A DNA stretch of 64,000 nt from Phocaeicola faecicola (GTDB lineage Bacteria; Bacteroidota; Bacteroidia; Bacteroidales; Bacteroidaceae), in assembly GCF_013618865.1 (NCBI RefSeq), contig NZ_JABSOE010000006.1, forward strand, positions 42,717 to 106,716, read 5' to 3'. Positions 56,557-64,000 of the stretch are shown in pieces; position 1 is the first letter of the stretch; every line of letters starts with the position of its first letter. The position numbers and the translations under genes were made by a program. Below the pieces are notes generated by a model. That model searched no databases. It saw nothing but the letters and a program-made list of their open reading frames with translations, and was not told where the DNA came from.

Positions 56557-57417
56557 TTATCCCAAATAAGATTTGAGCAGCTTGCTACGAGAATTTTGTC
56601 TTAATCTTCTGATAGCTTTTTCTTTAATCTGGCGGACACGCTCACGTGTGAGCCCGAACTTGTCGCCGATTTCCTCTAACGTCATTTCCTGCGTGTTAAT
56701 ACCGAAAAACATCTGGATAATATCCTTCTCTCTTTCCGTTAACGTAGAAAGCGCTCTGTCAATTTCCCTCGAAAGTGATTCATTAACCAGAGAACGGTCG
56801 GCCATAGGGGAGTCGTCGTTCACCAGCACGTCCAGCAGGCTGTTGTCTTCTCCTTCCACAAAAGGAGCGTCTACTGAGATGTGACGTCCTGAAACTTTCA
56901 GTGTATCCGAAATCTTGTCGACTGGAATCTCCAGTTCATCGGCAAGCTCTTCCGGAGAAGGACGGCGTTCGTTTTCCTGTTCAAACTTAGAGAAAGCTTT
57001 ACTGATTTTGTTCAGTGAGCCAACCTGGTTCAGCGGCAGACGGACAATACGTGACTGTTCGGCCAAAGCCTGAAGGATTGACTGTCGGATCCACCATACG
57101 GCGTAGCTGATGAATTTGAAACCTCTTGTTTCATCAAATTTCTCAGCTGCTTTGATCAGTCCCAAGTTTCCTTCGTTGATCAAGTCCGGAAGACTCAGTC
57201 CCTGGTTCTGATACTGTTTGGCTACTGATACTACGAAACGTAAGTTGGCACGTGTAAGTTTCTCTAACGCAACACGGTCTCCCTTGCGGATACGCTGAGC
57301 GAGTTCTACCTCTTCTTCTACAGTAATCAAGTCCTCCCGACCGATTTCCTGCAGATACTTGTCCAGAGAAGCGCTCTCTCGGTTAGTGATACTTTTGGTA
57401 ATCTTTAATTGTCTCAT
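56557..57417 (-). CDS. rpoD: primary RNA polymerase sigma factor (RpoD, sigma-ABfr type)
   Basis: This 286-residue factor is the housekeeping sigma of Bacteroidales. It lacks region 1.1 and starts in region 1.2 ('[29 protein letters not shown]'). Region 2 has '[61 protein letters not shown]', region 3 follows, and region 4.2 is '[30 protein letters not shown]'. The phylum-specific short form recognises TTTG/TAnnTTTG promoters, which occur throughout this window. A -7 like element (TAACTTTG, minus) is at 57440-57447. Confidence 0.97.
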   Translation of the reverse strand: MRQLKITKSITNRESASLDKYLQEIGREDLITVEEEVELAQRIRKGDRVALEKLTRANLRFVVSVAKQYQNQGLSLPDLINEGNLGLIKAAEKFDETRGFKFISYAVWWIRQSILQALAEQSRIVRLPLNQVGSLNKISKAFSKFEQENERRPSPEELADELEIPVDKISDTLKVSGRHISVDAPFVEGEDNSLLDVLVNDDSPMADRSLVNESLSREIDRALSTLTEREKDIIQMFFGINTQEMTLEEIGDKFGLTRERVRQIKEKAIRRLRQNSRSKLLKSYLG

Positions 57418-57439
57418 TATTATATAACGGATTTGGTCA

Positions 57440-57447
57440 CAAAGTTA
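57440..57447 (-). promoter_or_regulatory. putative -7 element for rpoD
   Basis: Reads TAACTTTG on the minus strand, 23 bases upstream of the start, with no obvious -33 box. Confidence 0.4.
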
Positions 57448-57561
57448 TGAAAAAAGTTTGATATTTGACTTTCTATAGCGAAAGTTTTTTGATAAATATC
57501 TTTTTCTTATAATTAAAATGCTTTCGGATGGATATTTGTTCGTTATTTATGCAGTTTTTAG

Positions 57562-58650
57562 TTATTTTTTAAACGGAAGTTCCAACTGTATCCATTTTTC
57601 TCCGTTTTTTTCGTCTGCAGCCTCTTCTTTGGGATTGGATACGGTGAGGCCCAGCAGGCGGATGGGATGCTGGGGGTAGTCGACTCCCTGCAGCAGTTTC
57701 TTGGCCAGGGGAAGGATTTCCTGCAGGGTAGACAGGTTGTGGCCGACACTGGTGCTGCGTGTGATTTGGGTGAAGTCGTGGAACTTGACTTTCAGGGTGA
57801 GGGTGGTTCCCGAAAATTGTTTCTTCTGCAACCGTTCTGTCAGTTCGCAGGCTACGTGATAGAGCTCGATGATGACGGCCGATTTCTGGCTGATGTCTTT
57901 CTCGAGGGTGTGTTCGCAACCGATGGATTTCCGGATGCGGACGGCTTCTACGGGGCGCAGGTCGATGCCCCGGGCAAACTGGTAATATAGCGTACCGGTT
58001 TTGCCGAACTGCCGTTTCAGCATTTCTTCGGAACAGGCGCGCAGGGTCTCTCCGTTGTAGATGCCCAGACTGTGCATTTTCTGGGCAGTGGCAGGGCCGA
58101 TTCCCCAGAAGGCTTCGATGGGGAGATGGGCGATGAAGGATTCGGCCTGGTCGGGATGGATGGTGCACAGTCCGTCGGGCTTCCGGAGGTCGGAAGCGAT
58201 TTTGGCCAGAAACTTGTTGTAGGATACCCCGGCAGAGGCAATCAGGTGCAGTTCCTGACGGATGCGTGTCTTGATTTCCCGGGCGATGTCAACCGCCAGG
58301 TCCATGCCTTTCTTGTTTTCCGTGACATCCAGAAAGGCTTCATCCAGTGAAATGGGCTCAATCAGGTCGGTGTATTCATGGAATATCTGGTGTATCTGTG
58401 CGGAAACCTCTTTGTAGACTTCCATCCGGCCGGGAACGAAGATGAGCTCCGGGCAGAGTTGCCTGGCCTTGACCGATGACATGGCCGAATGTACCCCGTA
58501 GCGTCGGGCCTCGTAACTGGCGGCTGCTACGACTCCCCGCTTCTCGGCATGGCCTACGGCTACAGGCTTTCCTTGTAGTTCGGGATGGTCCCGCTGCTCC
58601 ACTGAGGCATAGAAGGCGTCCATGTCAATATGTATGATTTTTCGGTTCAT
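57562..58650 (-). CDS. dinB: DNA polymerase IV (Y family)
   Basis: This is an error-prone polymerase that bypasses lesions. The 362 residues begin 'IIHIDMDAFYASVEQRDHPEL', with the palm Asp ligands and the steric-gate Phe/Tyr region. 'PISLDEAFLDVT' carries the second acidic pair (DE), and 'SAGVSYNKFLAKIASDLRKPDG' the helix-hairpin-helix region; the little-finger domain follows. The last eight residues contain QLELPF (355-360), a canonical beta-clamp-binding motif. No LexA-like box was recognised upstream. It is transcribed divergently from tsaC across 107 bases holding a TATCTTTG (minus, 58744-58751). Confidence 0.96.
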   Translation of the reverse strand: MNRKIIHIDMDAFYASVEQRDHPELQGKPVAVGHAEKRGVVAAASYEARRYGVHSAMSSVKARQLCPELIFVPGRMEVYKEVSAQIHQIFHEYTDLIEPISLDEAFLDVTENKKGMDLAVDIAREIKTRIRQELHLIASAGVSYNKFLAKIASDLRKPDGLCTIHPDQAESFIAHLPIEAFWGIGPATAQKMHSLGIYNGETLRACSEEMLKRQFGKTGTLYYQFARGIDLRPVEAVRIRKSIGCEHTLEKDISQKSAVIIELYHVACELTERLQKKQFSGTTLTLKVKFHDFTQITRSTSVGHNLSTLQEILPLAKKLLQGVDYPQHPIRLLGLTVSNPKEEAADEKNGEKWIQLELPFKK

Positions 58651-58717
58651 CGTTGCTTTCTGTATTCTCGGATTGCAAAAATACGGAAAGTTTTTAGGTC
58701 ATCATAAAAATGATTTG

Positions 58718-58751
58718 TACTTTTGTCTGATTTGTGTAACTTGCAAAGATA
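58718..58751. promoter_or_regulatory. divergent -7 elements between dinB and tsaC
   Basis: TACTTTTG at 58718-58725 on the plus strand faces tsaC (33 bases before its ATG). TATCTTTG at 58751-58744 on the minus strand faces dinB (93 bases before its ATG). Neither has a convincing -33 box. Confidence 0.4.
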
Positions 58752-58757
58752 GTCATT

Positions 58758-59324
58758 ATGATGAAAGATGAAATTAAGAAAGCATGCGAGGTCATGCAGA
58801 AGGGGGGCGTGATATTGTATCCTACCGATACGGTGTGGGGCATTGGATGTGACGCTACCAATGAGGAAGCTGTGAAGCGTGTATATGACATTAAGCGGAG
58901 AGCCGACAGCAAGGCGATGCTGGTGCTGGTGGACAGTCCGGTAAAGGTGGATTTTTATGTCCGTGAGGTACCTCCGGTTGCGTGGGATTTGATTGAAATG
59001 ACCACGAAGCCTTTGACTATCATTTACGACGGTGCCCGTAATCTGGCTGCCAACTTGCTGGCCGAAGACGGAAGTGTGGGCATCCGGGTTACTTCGGAGG
59101 CTTTTTCCAAGGAACTCTGTTTCCGTTTCCGCAAGGCGATTGTTTCTACATCGGCCAATATCAGCGGTGAGCCTGCCCCGGCTGTATTCAGCGAAATCAG
59201 CGAGGAAATCAAGCAGGCAGTAGATTATGTGGTGGATTTCCGCCGGGATGAAACCGGACATCCGAAGCCTTCCAGCATCATCAAACTGGGAAGCAAGGGT
59301 GAAGTGAAAATAATCAGAGAATAA
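58758..59324 (+). CDS. tsaC: L-threonylcarbamoyladenylate synthase (Sua5/YciO/YrdC family)
   Basis: The enzyme makes threonylcarbamoyl-AMP from Thr, bicarbonate and ATP, the first step of the universal t6A37 tRNA modification. The 188-residue single-domain protein shows 'GGVILYPTDTVWGIGCDATNEEAVKRVYDIKRRADSKAMLVLV' with the KRR/ATP pocket, 'TIIYDGARNLA', 'GSVGIRVTSE' and the closing 'AIVSTSANISGEPAPAVF'. It lacks the extra Sua5 C-terminal domain, so TsaC type. YciO paralogues look alike, but the KRR and SxN motifs favour TsaC. Either of two adjacent ATGs may start it. It leads an operon with clcA and fmt (19-base gaps). Confidence 0.92.
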   Translation: MMKDEIKKACEVMQKGGVILYPTDTVWGIGCDATNEEAVKRVYDIKRRADSKAMLVLVDSPVKVDFYVREVPPVAWDLIEMTTKPLTIIYDGARNLAANLLAEDGSVGIRVTSEAFSKELCFRFRKAIVSTSANISGEPAPAVFSEISEEIKQAVDYVVDFRRDETGHPKPSSIIKLGSKGEVKIIRE

Positions 59325-59343
59325 GAGATAAAAGATACTTTTA

Positions 59344-61143
59344 ATGAAGACAGAAGGAGATCGTTTTGGTCTTCTCCAGCGTTTTCTGCGTTGGAGAGAG
59401 ACACATATCAAAGACAAACAGTTTGTGTTGATACTGAGTTTTCTGGTAGGTATTTTCACGGCGCTGGCTGCTTATGTCTTGAAGTTTTTGGTGGAATATA
59501 TCAAGGAGTTTCTGACAGAGAACTTTGATTCGACCGGAGTGAACTGGCTTTACCTGGTGTATCCGGTAGTGGGTATTTTTCTGACCAGTCTGTTTATCCG
59601 GAAGGTGGTACGTGATGATATCAGCCACGGAGTTACGAAAATCTTATATGCCATATCGCGGAAACAGAGCCGTATCAAGCGGCATAACATGTGGTCGTCG
59701 GTCTGTGCATCGGCCATCACAATCGGTTGTGGTGGATCGGTAGGAGCCGAGGCTCCGATTGTGCTTACCGGTTCGGCCATCGGCTCTAATCTGGGAAGTA
59801 TTTTCCGGATGGACCATAAGACGCTGATGCTGCTGGTGGGCTGCGGGGCCGCAGGAGCGGTTTCCGGAATCTTCAAGGCGCCTATAGCCGGACTGGTGTT
59901 CACGCTGGAGGTGCTGATGATTGACCTGACCATGGCTTCGTTGCTGCCGCTGCTGATAACCAGTGTGACGGCTGCTTCCGTTTCTTACCTGCTTACGGGT
60001 ACCGAGGCGATGTTCCAGTTCCATCTGGACTATCCTTTTGCACTGGAGCGTATTCCTTATGCCATTGCACTGGGAGTGTTCTGCGGACTGGTTGCCTGGT
60101 ATTTTACCCGCTCCATGAACTGGATTGAGAACATCTTCCGCCGTTACTCCAATCCGTATGTGAAGTTTGTCATCGGAGGTACGATGCTGAGTGTGTTGAT
60201 TTTCCTGTTTCCTCCACTCTACGGTGAAGGATACGATACCATTGGTCTGCTGCTGAACGGAACGACTCAGGCGGAATGGAATACGGTAATGAACAATTCG
60301 TTGTTCTACGGAAGCGGCAGCTTGCTGGTGCTTTACCTGTTGCTGATCATCCTCTTCAAGGTGTTTGCTTCGAGTGCGACCAACGGAGGAGGGGGATGTG
60401 GTGGTATCTTTGCACCGAGTCTTTTTCTGGGCTGTATCTCCGGATTTGTCTTTTCTTACGTATGCAACCAGTTCAATATCGGAAATACGTACATTCCTGA
60501 AAAGAACTTTGCCCTGATGGGGATGGCCGGTCTGATGTCGGGAGTGATGCACGCACCGCTTACCGGGGTCTTCCTGATTGCCGAACTGACGGGTGGTTAC
60601 GGACTGTTCCTCCCGCTGATGATTGTTTCCGTATCGGCCTATCTGACCATCATCGTCTTTGAGCCGCACAGTATTTATTCCATGCGTCTTGCGAAGAACG
60701 GTGAGCTGATTACCCATCATAAGGACAAGGCGGTACTGACCCTGATGAACATCGAGAGTATCGTGGAAACTGATTTCCTTACGGTACGTCCGGACATGGA
60801 TCTGGGAGCGATGGTAAAGACCATATCCAAATCCAGCCGTAACCTCTTTCCGGTAGTCGACGGACACGACAAACTGATAGGAGTGGTGGTGCTGGACGAT
60901 ATCCGAAATATCATGTTCCGTCAGGAATTGTATCACCGGTTCCGTGTAGACAGCTTCATGACAACCCCTAAGGCCAAGATTATCAGTACTGACTCTATGG
61001 AAACCGTCATGAAGAAGTTTGACGATACCAAGGCCTGGAACCTTCCGGTGGTGGATGAAGATGAGAAATACATCGGATTCGTATCAAAATCAAAAATGCT
61101 GAATGCTTACCGTCAGGTACTGGTGGATTTTTCAGCAGAGTAA
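59344..61143 (+). CDS. clcA: ClC-type chloride channel/antiporter with C-terminal CBS domains
   Basis: This polytopic inner-membrane protein (599 residues, some twelve membrane helices) moves Cl- with or without H+ exchange. The selectivity-filter segment reads 'GCGGSVGAEAP', with Glu136 in the place of the gating glutamate (E. coli GREGP). 'KAPIAGLVFTLEVLM' and 'GGIFAPSLFLGCISG' are the other filter segments. After residue about 440 come two CBS domains ('LTVRPDMDLGAMVKTISKSSRNLFPVVDGHDKLIGVVVL' and 'MTTPKAKIISTDSMETVMKKFDDTKAWNLPVVDEDEKYIGFVS'), which probably sense nucleotides. It lies between tsaC and fmt, 19 bases from each. Confidence 0.93.
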   Translation: MKTEGDRFGLLQRFLRWRETHIKDKQFVLILSFLVGIFTALAAYVLKFLVEYIKEFLTENFDSTGVNWLYLVYPVVGIFLTSLFIRKVVRDDISHGVTKILYAISRKQSRIKRHNMWSSVCASAITIGCGGSVGAEAPIVLTGSAIGSNLGSIFRMDHKTLMLLVGCGAAGAVSGIFKAPIAGLVFTLEVLMIDLTMASLLPLLITSVTAASVSYLLTGTEAMFQFHLDYPFALERIPYAIALGVFCGLVAWYFTRSMNWIENIFRRYSNPYVKFVIGGTMLSVLIFLFPPLYGEGYDTIGLLLNGTTQAEWNTVMNNSLFYGSGSLLVLYLLLIILFKVFASSATNGGGGCGGIFAPSLFLGCISGFVFSYVCNQFNIGNTYIPEKNFALMGMAGLMSGVMHAPLTGVFLIAELTGGYGLFLPLMIVSVSAYLTIIVFEPHSIYSMRLAKNGELITHHKDKAVLTLMNIESIVETDFLTVRPDMDLGAMVKTISKSSRNLFPVVDGHDKLIGVVVLDDIRNIMFRQELYHRFRVDSFMTTPKAKIISTDSMETVMKKFDDTKAWNLPVVDEDEKYIGFVSKSKMLNAYRQVLVDFSAE

Positions 61144-61162
61144 TCATTTTAAAAACGGATTT

Positions 61163-62134
61163 ATGGACAAGAAGGATTTAAGAATCGTATATATGGGTAC
61201 TCCCGAATTTGCCGTTGAAAGTCTGAAGCGACTGGTAGAGGGAGGATATAATGTAGTCGGCGTGATTACCATGCCCGATAAGCCGATGGGGCGGCACGGC
61301 AGTGTGCTCCAGCCCAGTCCGGTCAAGCAGTATGCCGTTTCGCAAGGCTTGAAGGTCATGCAGCCGGAAAAACTGAAGGATGAGGCTTTTGTGGCCGAAT
61401 TGCGGGAACTGAAGGCTGACCTCCAGATTGTTGTGGCCTTCCGCATGCTGCCGGAGATTGTATGGAACATGCCTCGTCTGGGTACGTTCAACCTGCATGC
61501 TTCCCTGCTTCCGCAGTACCGCGGAGCTGCGCCGATCAACTGGGCGGTGATCAACGGAGATACGGAAACGGGAATCACTACTTTCTTCCTGAAGCATGAG
61601 ATTGATACGGGTGAGATCATTGATCAGGTCCGTGTTCCGATTGCCGACAAGGACAATGTGGAAGTGGTGTACAACCGCCTGATGACGCTGGGAGGCGACC
61701 TGGTGCTGAAAACAGTGGATGCCATCCTGGAGGGCAATGTAAAGACGACTCCTCAGGAAGAACTGGCACGGTTCGAGGACTTGCGTCCGGCTCCTAAAAT
61801 CTTCAAGGAAACTTGCCGCATCGACTGGAGTGCGGGAGTGAAGAAGGTGTACGACTTCGTACGCGGATTGTCTCCGTATCCGGCTGCATGGACGGAACTG
61901 AGACAGGAGGGTATGGAACCGGTGACATTGAAGATTTACGAAACAGAGAAACAGTTCGAGCATCATTCCCTGGTGCCCGGTACCATCGATACCGACCGGA
62001 AGACGTATTTCCGGATTGCTTCGACAGACGGTTTTGTCAACGTGCTGTCTTTGCAGCTGGCCGGTAAGAAACGGATGTCTGTAGCCGATTTCCTGCGCGG
62101 TTACCGCAATTCGGAACAGGCGTTTGTGCAATAA
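61163..62134 (+). CDS. fmt: methionyl-tRNA formyltransferase
   Basis: Fmt formylates Met-tRNAi with 10-formyl-tetrahydrofolate, making the initiator for translation. The 323-residue protein begins 'LRIVYMGTPEFAVESLKRL'. It has the catalytic region 'LGTFNLHASLLPQYRGAAPINWAVINGDTETGITTFFLKHEIDTGEII' with Asn, His and Asp of the active site, and ends in the OB-like tRNA-binding domain ('KRMSVADFLRGYRN'). The start is the Met of MDKKDLR; the frame runs back into clcA but those codons belong to clcA's end. It is the last gene of the tsaC-clcA-fmt operon. No def gene is adjacent. Confidence 0.97.
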   Translation: MDKKDLRIVYMGTPEFAVESLKRLVEGGYNVVGVITMPDKPMGRHGSVLQPSPVKQYAVSQGLKVMQPEKLKDEAFVAELRELKADLQIVVAFRMLPEIVWNMPRLGTFNLHASLLPQYRGAAPINWAVINGDTETGITTFFLKHEIDTGEIIDQVRVPIADKDNVEVVYNRLMTLGGDLVLKTVDAILEGNVKTTPQEELARFEDLRPAPKIFKETCRIDWSAGVKKVYDFVRGLSPYPAAWTELRQEGMEPVTLKIYETEKQFEHHSLVPGTIDTDRKTYFRIASTDGFVNVLSLQLAGKKRMSVADFLRGYRNSEQAFVQ

Positions 62135-62144
62135 TACCCTATTT

Positions 62145-62175
62145 CACAGTCGGTTTTCCGTGGAAGCCGACTGTG
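62145..62175 (+). terminator. hairpin after fmt
   Basis: A 14-bp stem with one bulged T (62145-62159 with 62162-62175), just past the stop. The T-run is poor (ggttgttg). Confidence 0.6.
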
Positions 62176-62220
62176 GTTGTTGAATATAGTATCAAATCAT
62201 TAATCACTTAAATTTAATAC

Positions 62221-63753
62221 ATGAAGAATTCTGTAAAATGGCTTTTTAGTGCCGGTATGTTAAGTGCAGTAGCCACTGTTACCTCGTATGCGGCAGAGAA
62301 TAAAAAACCGAATATTCTCATCATTATGTGCGATGACATGGGATACGGCGATTTGGGATGCTATGGTCAAAAATACATCCAGACTCCTAATCTGGACCGG
62401 ATGGCTCAGGAAGGAATGCGTTTCACCCAGGCCTATGCCGGCAGTCCGGTCAGCGCTCCGTCTCGTGCTTCCCTGATGACAGGACAGCATTCGGGCCACG
62501 GACATGTGAGAGGCAACCGTGAATACTGGAAGGATGCCCCTGTAATGTATTATGGTGAGAATCAGGACTGGACAGTAGTGGGACAGGAGCCTTATGATCC
62601 CAACCATATTATCTTGCCTGAGGTCATGAAGAAGAACGGATATACCACCGGTATGTTCGGAAAATGGGCCGGAGGATATGAGGGCTCGGTATCTACTCCC
62701 GACAAGCGTGGGGTGGATGAGTTCTACGGATATGTCTGCCAGTTCCAGGCTCATCTGTATTATCCGAATTTCCTGAACCGTTACAGTAAATCGAAAGGAG
62801 ATACGGCTACTATCCGTATTACGCTGGATGAAAATATCCCGCATCCGATGTTTGGCGACGAATACAAGAAACGTACTCAATATTCTGCCGACCTGATTCA
62901 TCAGGAGGCCATGCACTGGCTGGAGGGGCAAAACGGAGAGAAGCCTTTCTTCGGTCTGTTTACCTACACCCTGCCGCATGCAGAGCTGGCTCAGCCGGAA
63001 GATTCCATCCTGTCGCACTACAAGAAACAGTTCTTCGAAGACAAGACCTGGGGAGGCAGTGAGGGCAGCCGTTACAATGCAGTGGTACATACCCACGCTC
63101 AGTTTGCCGGTATGATTACCCGTCTGGATACGTACGTCGGAGAAATTCTTGCCAAACTGAAAGAAAAAGGACTGGACGAGAACACGCTGGTGATCTTTAC
63201 CAGTGACAACGGTCCTCATGAAGAAGGAGGGGCCGATCCTGAATTTTTCGGTCGTGACGGCAAACTGAGGGGATTGAAAAGGCAGTGTTACGAAGGAGGA
63301 ATCAGAATTCCGTTCATCACTTACTGGAAAGGTACCATTGCTGCCGGCAGCGTAAACGATCATCAGCTTGCGTTCTATGATATTCTGCCTACGGTCTGCG
63401 AACTGATGGGAGACAAGCGTTTCCCGAAAAAATACCTGAATAAGAAGGTGGAGAACGACTGCTTTGACGGAATCTCCTTTGCTCCTACGTTGCTGGGAAA
63501 GGATGAGGCGCAGCAGAAGCACGATTTTCTGTATTGGGAGTTTCATGAGACCGACCAGATTGGGGTGCGCAAGGGCGACTGGAAGCTGGTGGTGAAAAAG
63601 GGAGTGCCTCATTTGTACGACTTGTCTACAGATATTCATGAGGATACCGACGTGGCGGGCAGTCATCCGGAAATCGTAAAGGAACTGGTAGACATCATTT
63701 TGCGTGAGCATCGTGAAAATGCACTCTTCCCGGTGACTTTGCCTGCGCTGTAA
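62221..63753 (+). CDS. exported sulfatase, Ser-type (S1 family)
   Basis: This 510-residue enzyme with signal peptide ('LSAVATVTSYAAE') hydrolyses sulfate esters. The metal-binding 'ILIIMCDDMGYGDLGCYG' is followed by the formylglycine motif SAPSRASLMTG, where Ser78 replaces Cys, so it must be activated by an anaerobic sulfatase-maturating radical-SAM enzyme (anSME). The later ligands are in 'FTSDNGPHEEGG' and 'GIRIPFITYW'. The C-terminal 'GVRKGDWKLVVKKGVPHLYDLSTD' is typical of S1 arylsulfatases acting on glycans. Target sulfate position cannot be told by eye. Periplasmic or surface location is inferred. No lyase or SusCD gene is immediately beside it, and the ISL3-like remnant lies just downstream. 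Confidence 0.93.
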   Translation: MKNSVKWLFSAGMLSAVATVTSYAAENKKPNILIIMCDDMGYGDLGCYGQKYIQTPNLDRMAQEGMRFTQAYAGSPVSAPSRASLMTGQHSGHGHVRGNREYWKDAPVMYYGENQDWTVVGQEPYDPNHIILPEVMKKNGYTTGMFGKWAGGYEGSVSTPDKRGVDEFYGYVCQFQAHLYYPNFLNRYSKSKGDTATIRITLDENIPHPMFGDEYKKRTQYSADLIHQEAMHWLEGQNGEKPFFGLFTYTLPHAELAQPEDSILSHYKKQFFEDKTWGGSEGSRYNAVVHTHAQFAGMITRLDTYVGEILAKLKEKGLDENTLVIFTSDNGPHEEGGADPEFFGRDGKLRGLKRQCYEGGIRIPFITYWKGTIAAGSVNDHQLAFYDILPTVCELMGDKRFPKKYLNKKVENDCFDGISFAPTLLGKDEAQQKHDFLYWEFHETDQIGVRKGDWKLVVKKGVPHLYDLSTDIHEDTDVAGSHPEIVKELVDIILREHRENALFPVTLPAL

Positions 63754-63816
63754 ATACATGAGGTTGCAGGAAGTCCGGGGTATTGTCTGATAATTGCAAT
63801 ATCGTCTGATAAATAG

Positions 63817-63874
63817 AAAAGCAGCGGAAAACCGGTTGTGATGGAATTACATCGGTTTTTCGCTGCTTTTTTGG
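63817..63874 (+). terminator. terminator of the sulfatase gene
   Basis: A long stem of about 20 bp with a wobble and one mismatch (63817-63836 with 63851-63870) ending in a T-run. The IS remnant begins within a few bases after it. Confidence 0.9.
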
Positions 63875-63887
63875 GGTCAGTAGCTTT

Positions 63888-64000
63888 TTAGTGGGGATAT
63901 GCATATAAGTTCGCAATGCGGAATAAGAAAAACTTCTTGTCAACAACTCCCCTGAGATTCGCTCTAAAGAGTTTGATTTTAGCATTGAATGATTCAGCAA
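63888..64000 (-). CDS. C-terminal end of an ISL3-like transposase, cut by the window edge
   Basis: Read on the minus strand from 63998 the frame gives AESFNAKIKLFRANL then RGVVDKKFFLFRIANLYAYPH and a stop at 63888. The 'AESFNAKIK.FR..LRGV....FFLFR.A..YA' pattern is the C-terminal end of Bacteroidetes ISL3-type (DDE_Tnp_ISL3) transposases, containing the last acidic residue of the DDE triad. Only 36 codons are visible; the rest lies beyond the window. The stop is 15 bases from a plausible IS end next to the sulfatase terminator (ggggtcag around 63873-63880). Whether the element is complete cannot be seen. Confidence 0.78.
   Translation of the reverse strand, partial: AESFNAKIKLFRANLRGVVDKKFFLFRIANLYAYPH

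Noticed and set aside
63695..64000. A 101-codon minus-strand frame with an ATG at the right edge
   Set aside because: It is in another frame than the transposase end, runs through the sulfatase terminator into the sulfatase gene, and has no family pattern.

Overview
The window is a 64 kb chromosomal segment of a Bacteroidales gut commensal, most likely Bacteroides or Phocaeicola. The evidence is the gene content (a SusC-like TonB-dependent receptor, Ser-type sulfatase, PL8 chondroitin lyase, fragipain-type C11 peptidase, N-terminal-rubredoxin rubrerythrin), lipoproteins with an acidic run after the lipid cysteine, weak Shine-Dalgarno sites, and recurrent promoters of the Bacteroidetes form TTTG-N19-21-TAnnTTTG. 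The primary sigma factor that reads such promoters is itself encoded here (56557-57417). No rRNA, tRNA or CRISPR array was seen. Base composition looks even, with little sign of recent transfer except an IS remnant at the right edge.

Left part (1-13.1 kb): the tail of a GH13-like amylase; fabD and thiD on the minus strand; a GDP-mannose pyrophosphorylase; a TPR protein; glnS; a 600-base gene-free gap holding a candidate small RNA and a promoter with three 11-bp direct repeats; a GumN/TraB protein; then rarA, a D-2-hydroxyacid dehydrogenase, a C_GCAxxG_C_C protein, a small winged-helix protein and mazG.

Second part (13.2-21.5 kb, all minus): two exported phosphatases of different fold (metallophosphoesterase and histidine acid phosphatase) flank a TonB-dependent receptor and a beta-helix lipoprotein. 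This looks like an organophosphate-scavenging locus. It is followed by an ECF sigma factor, a membrane-anchored putative anti-sigma factor and a Spy-like periplasmic protein.

Third part (21.6-33.9 kb): RNase Z, ribosomal protein S1, a SIMPL protein, a DUF3108-like exported protein and SlyD, then the branched-chain amino-acid operon ilvD-ilvB-ilvN-acyl-ACP thioesterase-ilvC. The ilv operon starts behind a well-formed leader peptide and attenuator that had not been given by simple gene calling.

Fourth part (34-50.2 kb): chondroitin lyase, nitroreductase, a small lipoprotein, an rlmN-DUF4837-pdxA-UPF0104 operon, a CDP-alcohol phosphatidyltransferase, a large DUF5686 outer-membrane protein, and an envelope-biogenesis operon (sigma-54-type activator, LptE, TPR protein, SecG).

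Right part (50.6-64 kb): a peroxide-defence pair (rubrerythrin and PerR, with a clear PerR box in the perR leader), nadE with an exported thiol peroxidase, a C11 cysteine peptidase with a small exported partner, rpoD, dinB, a tsaC-clcA-fmt operon, a Ser-type sulfatase, and the C-terminal end of an ISL3-like transposase cut by the window boundary.

Nothing here is an obviously novel defence or mobile system. The most promising undescribed elements are regulatory: the ilv attenuator, the candidate small RNA at 7398-7485, the 11-bp repeat promoters, the 22-bp structured tandem repeats at 50381-50468 and the duplicated rarA promoter.
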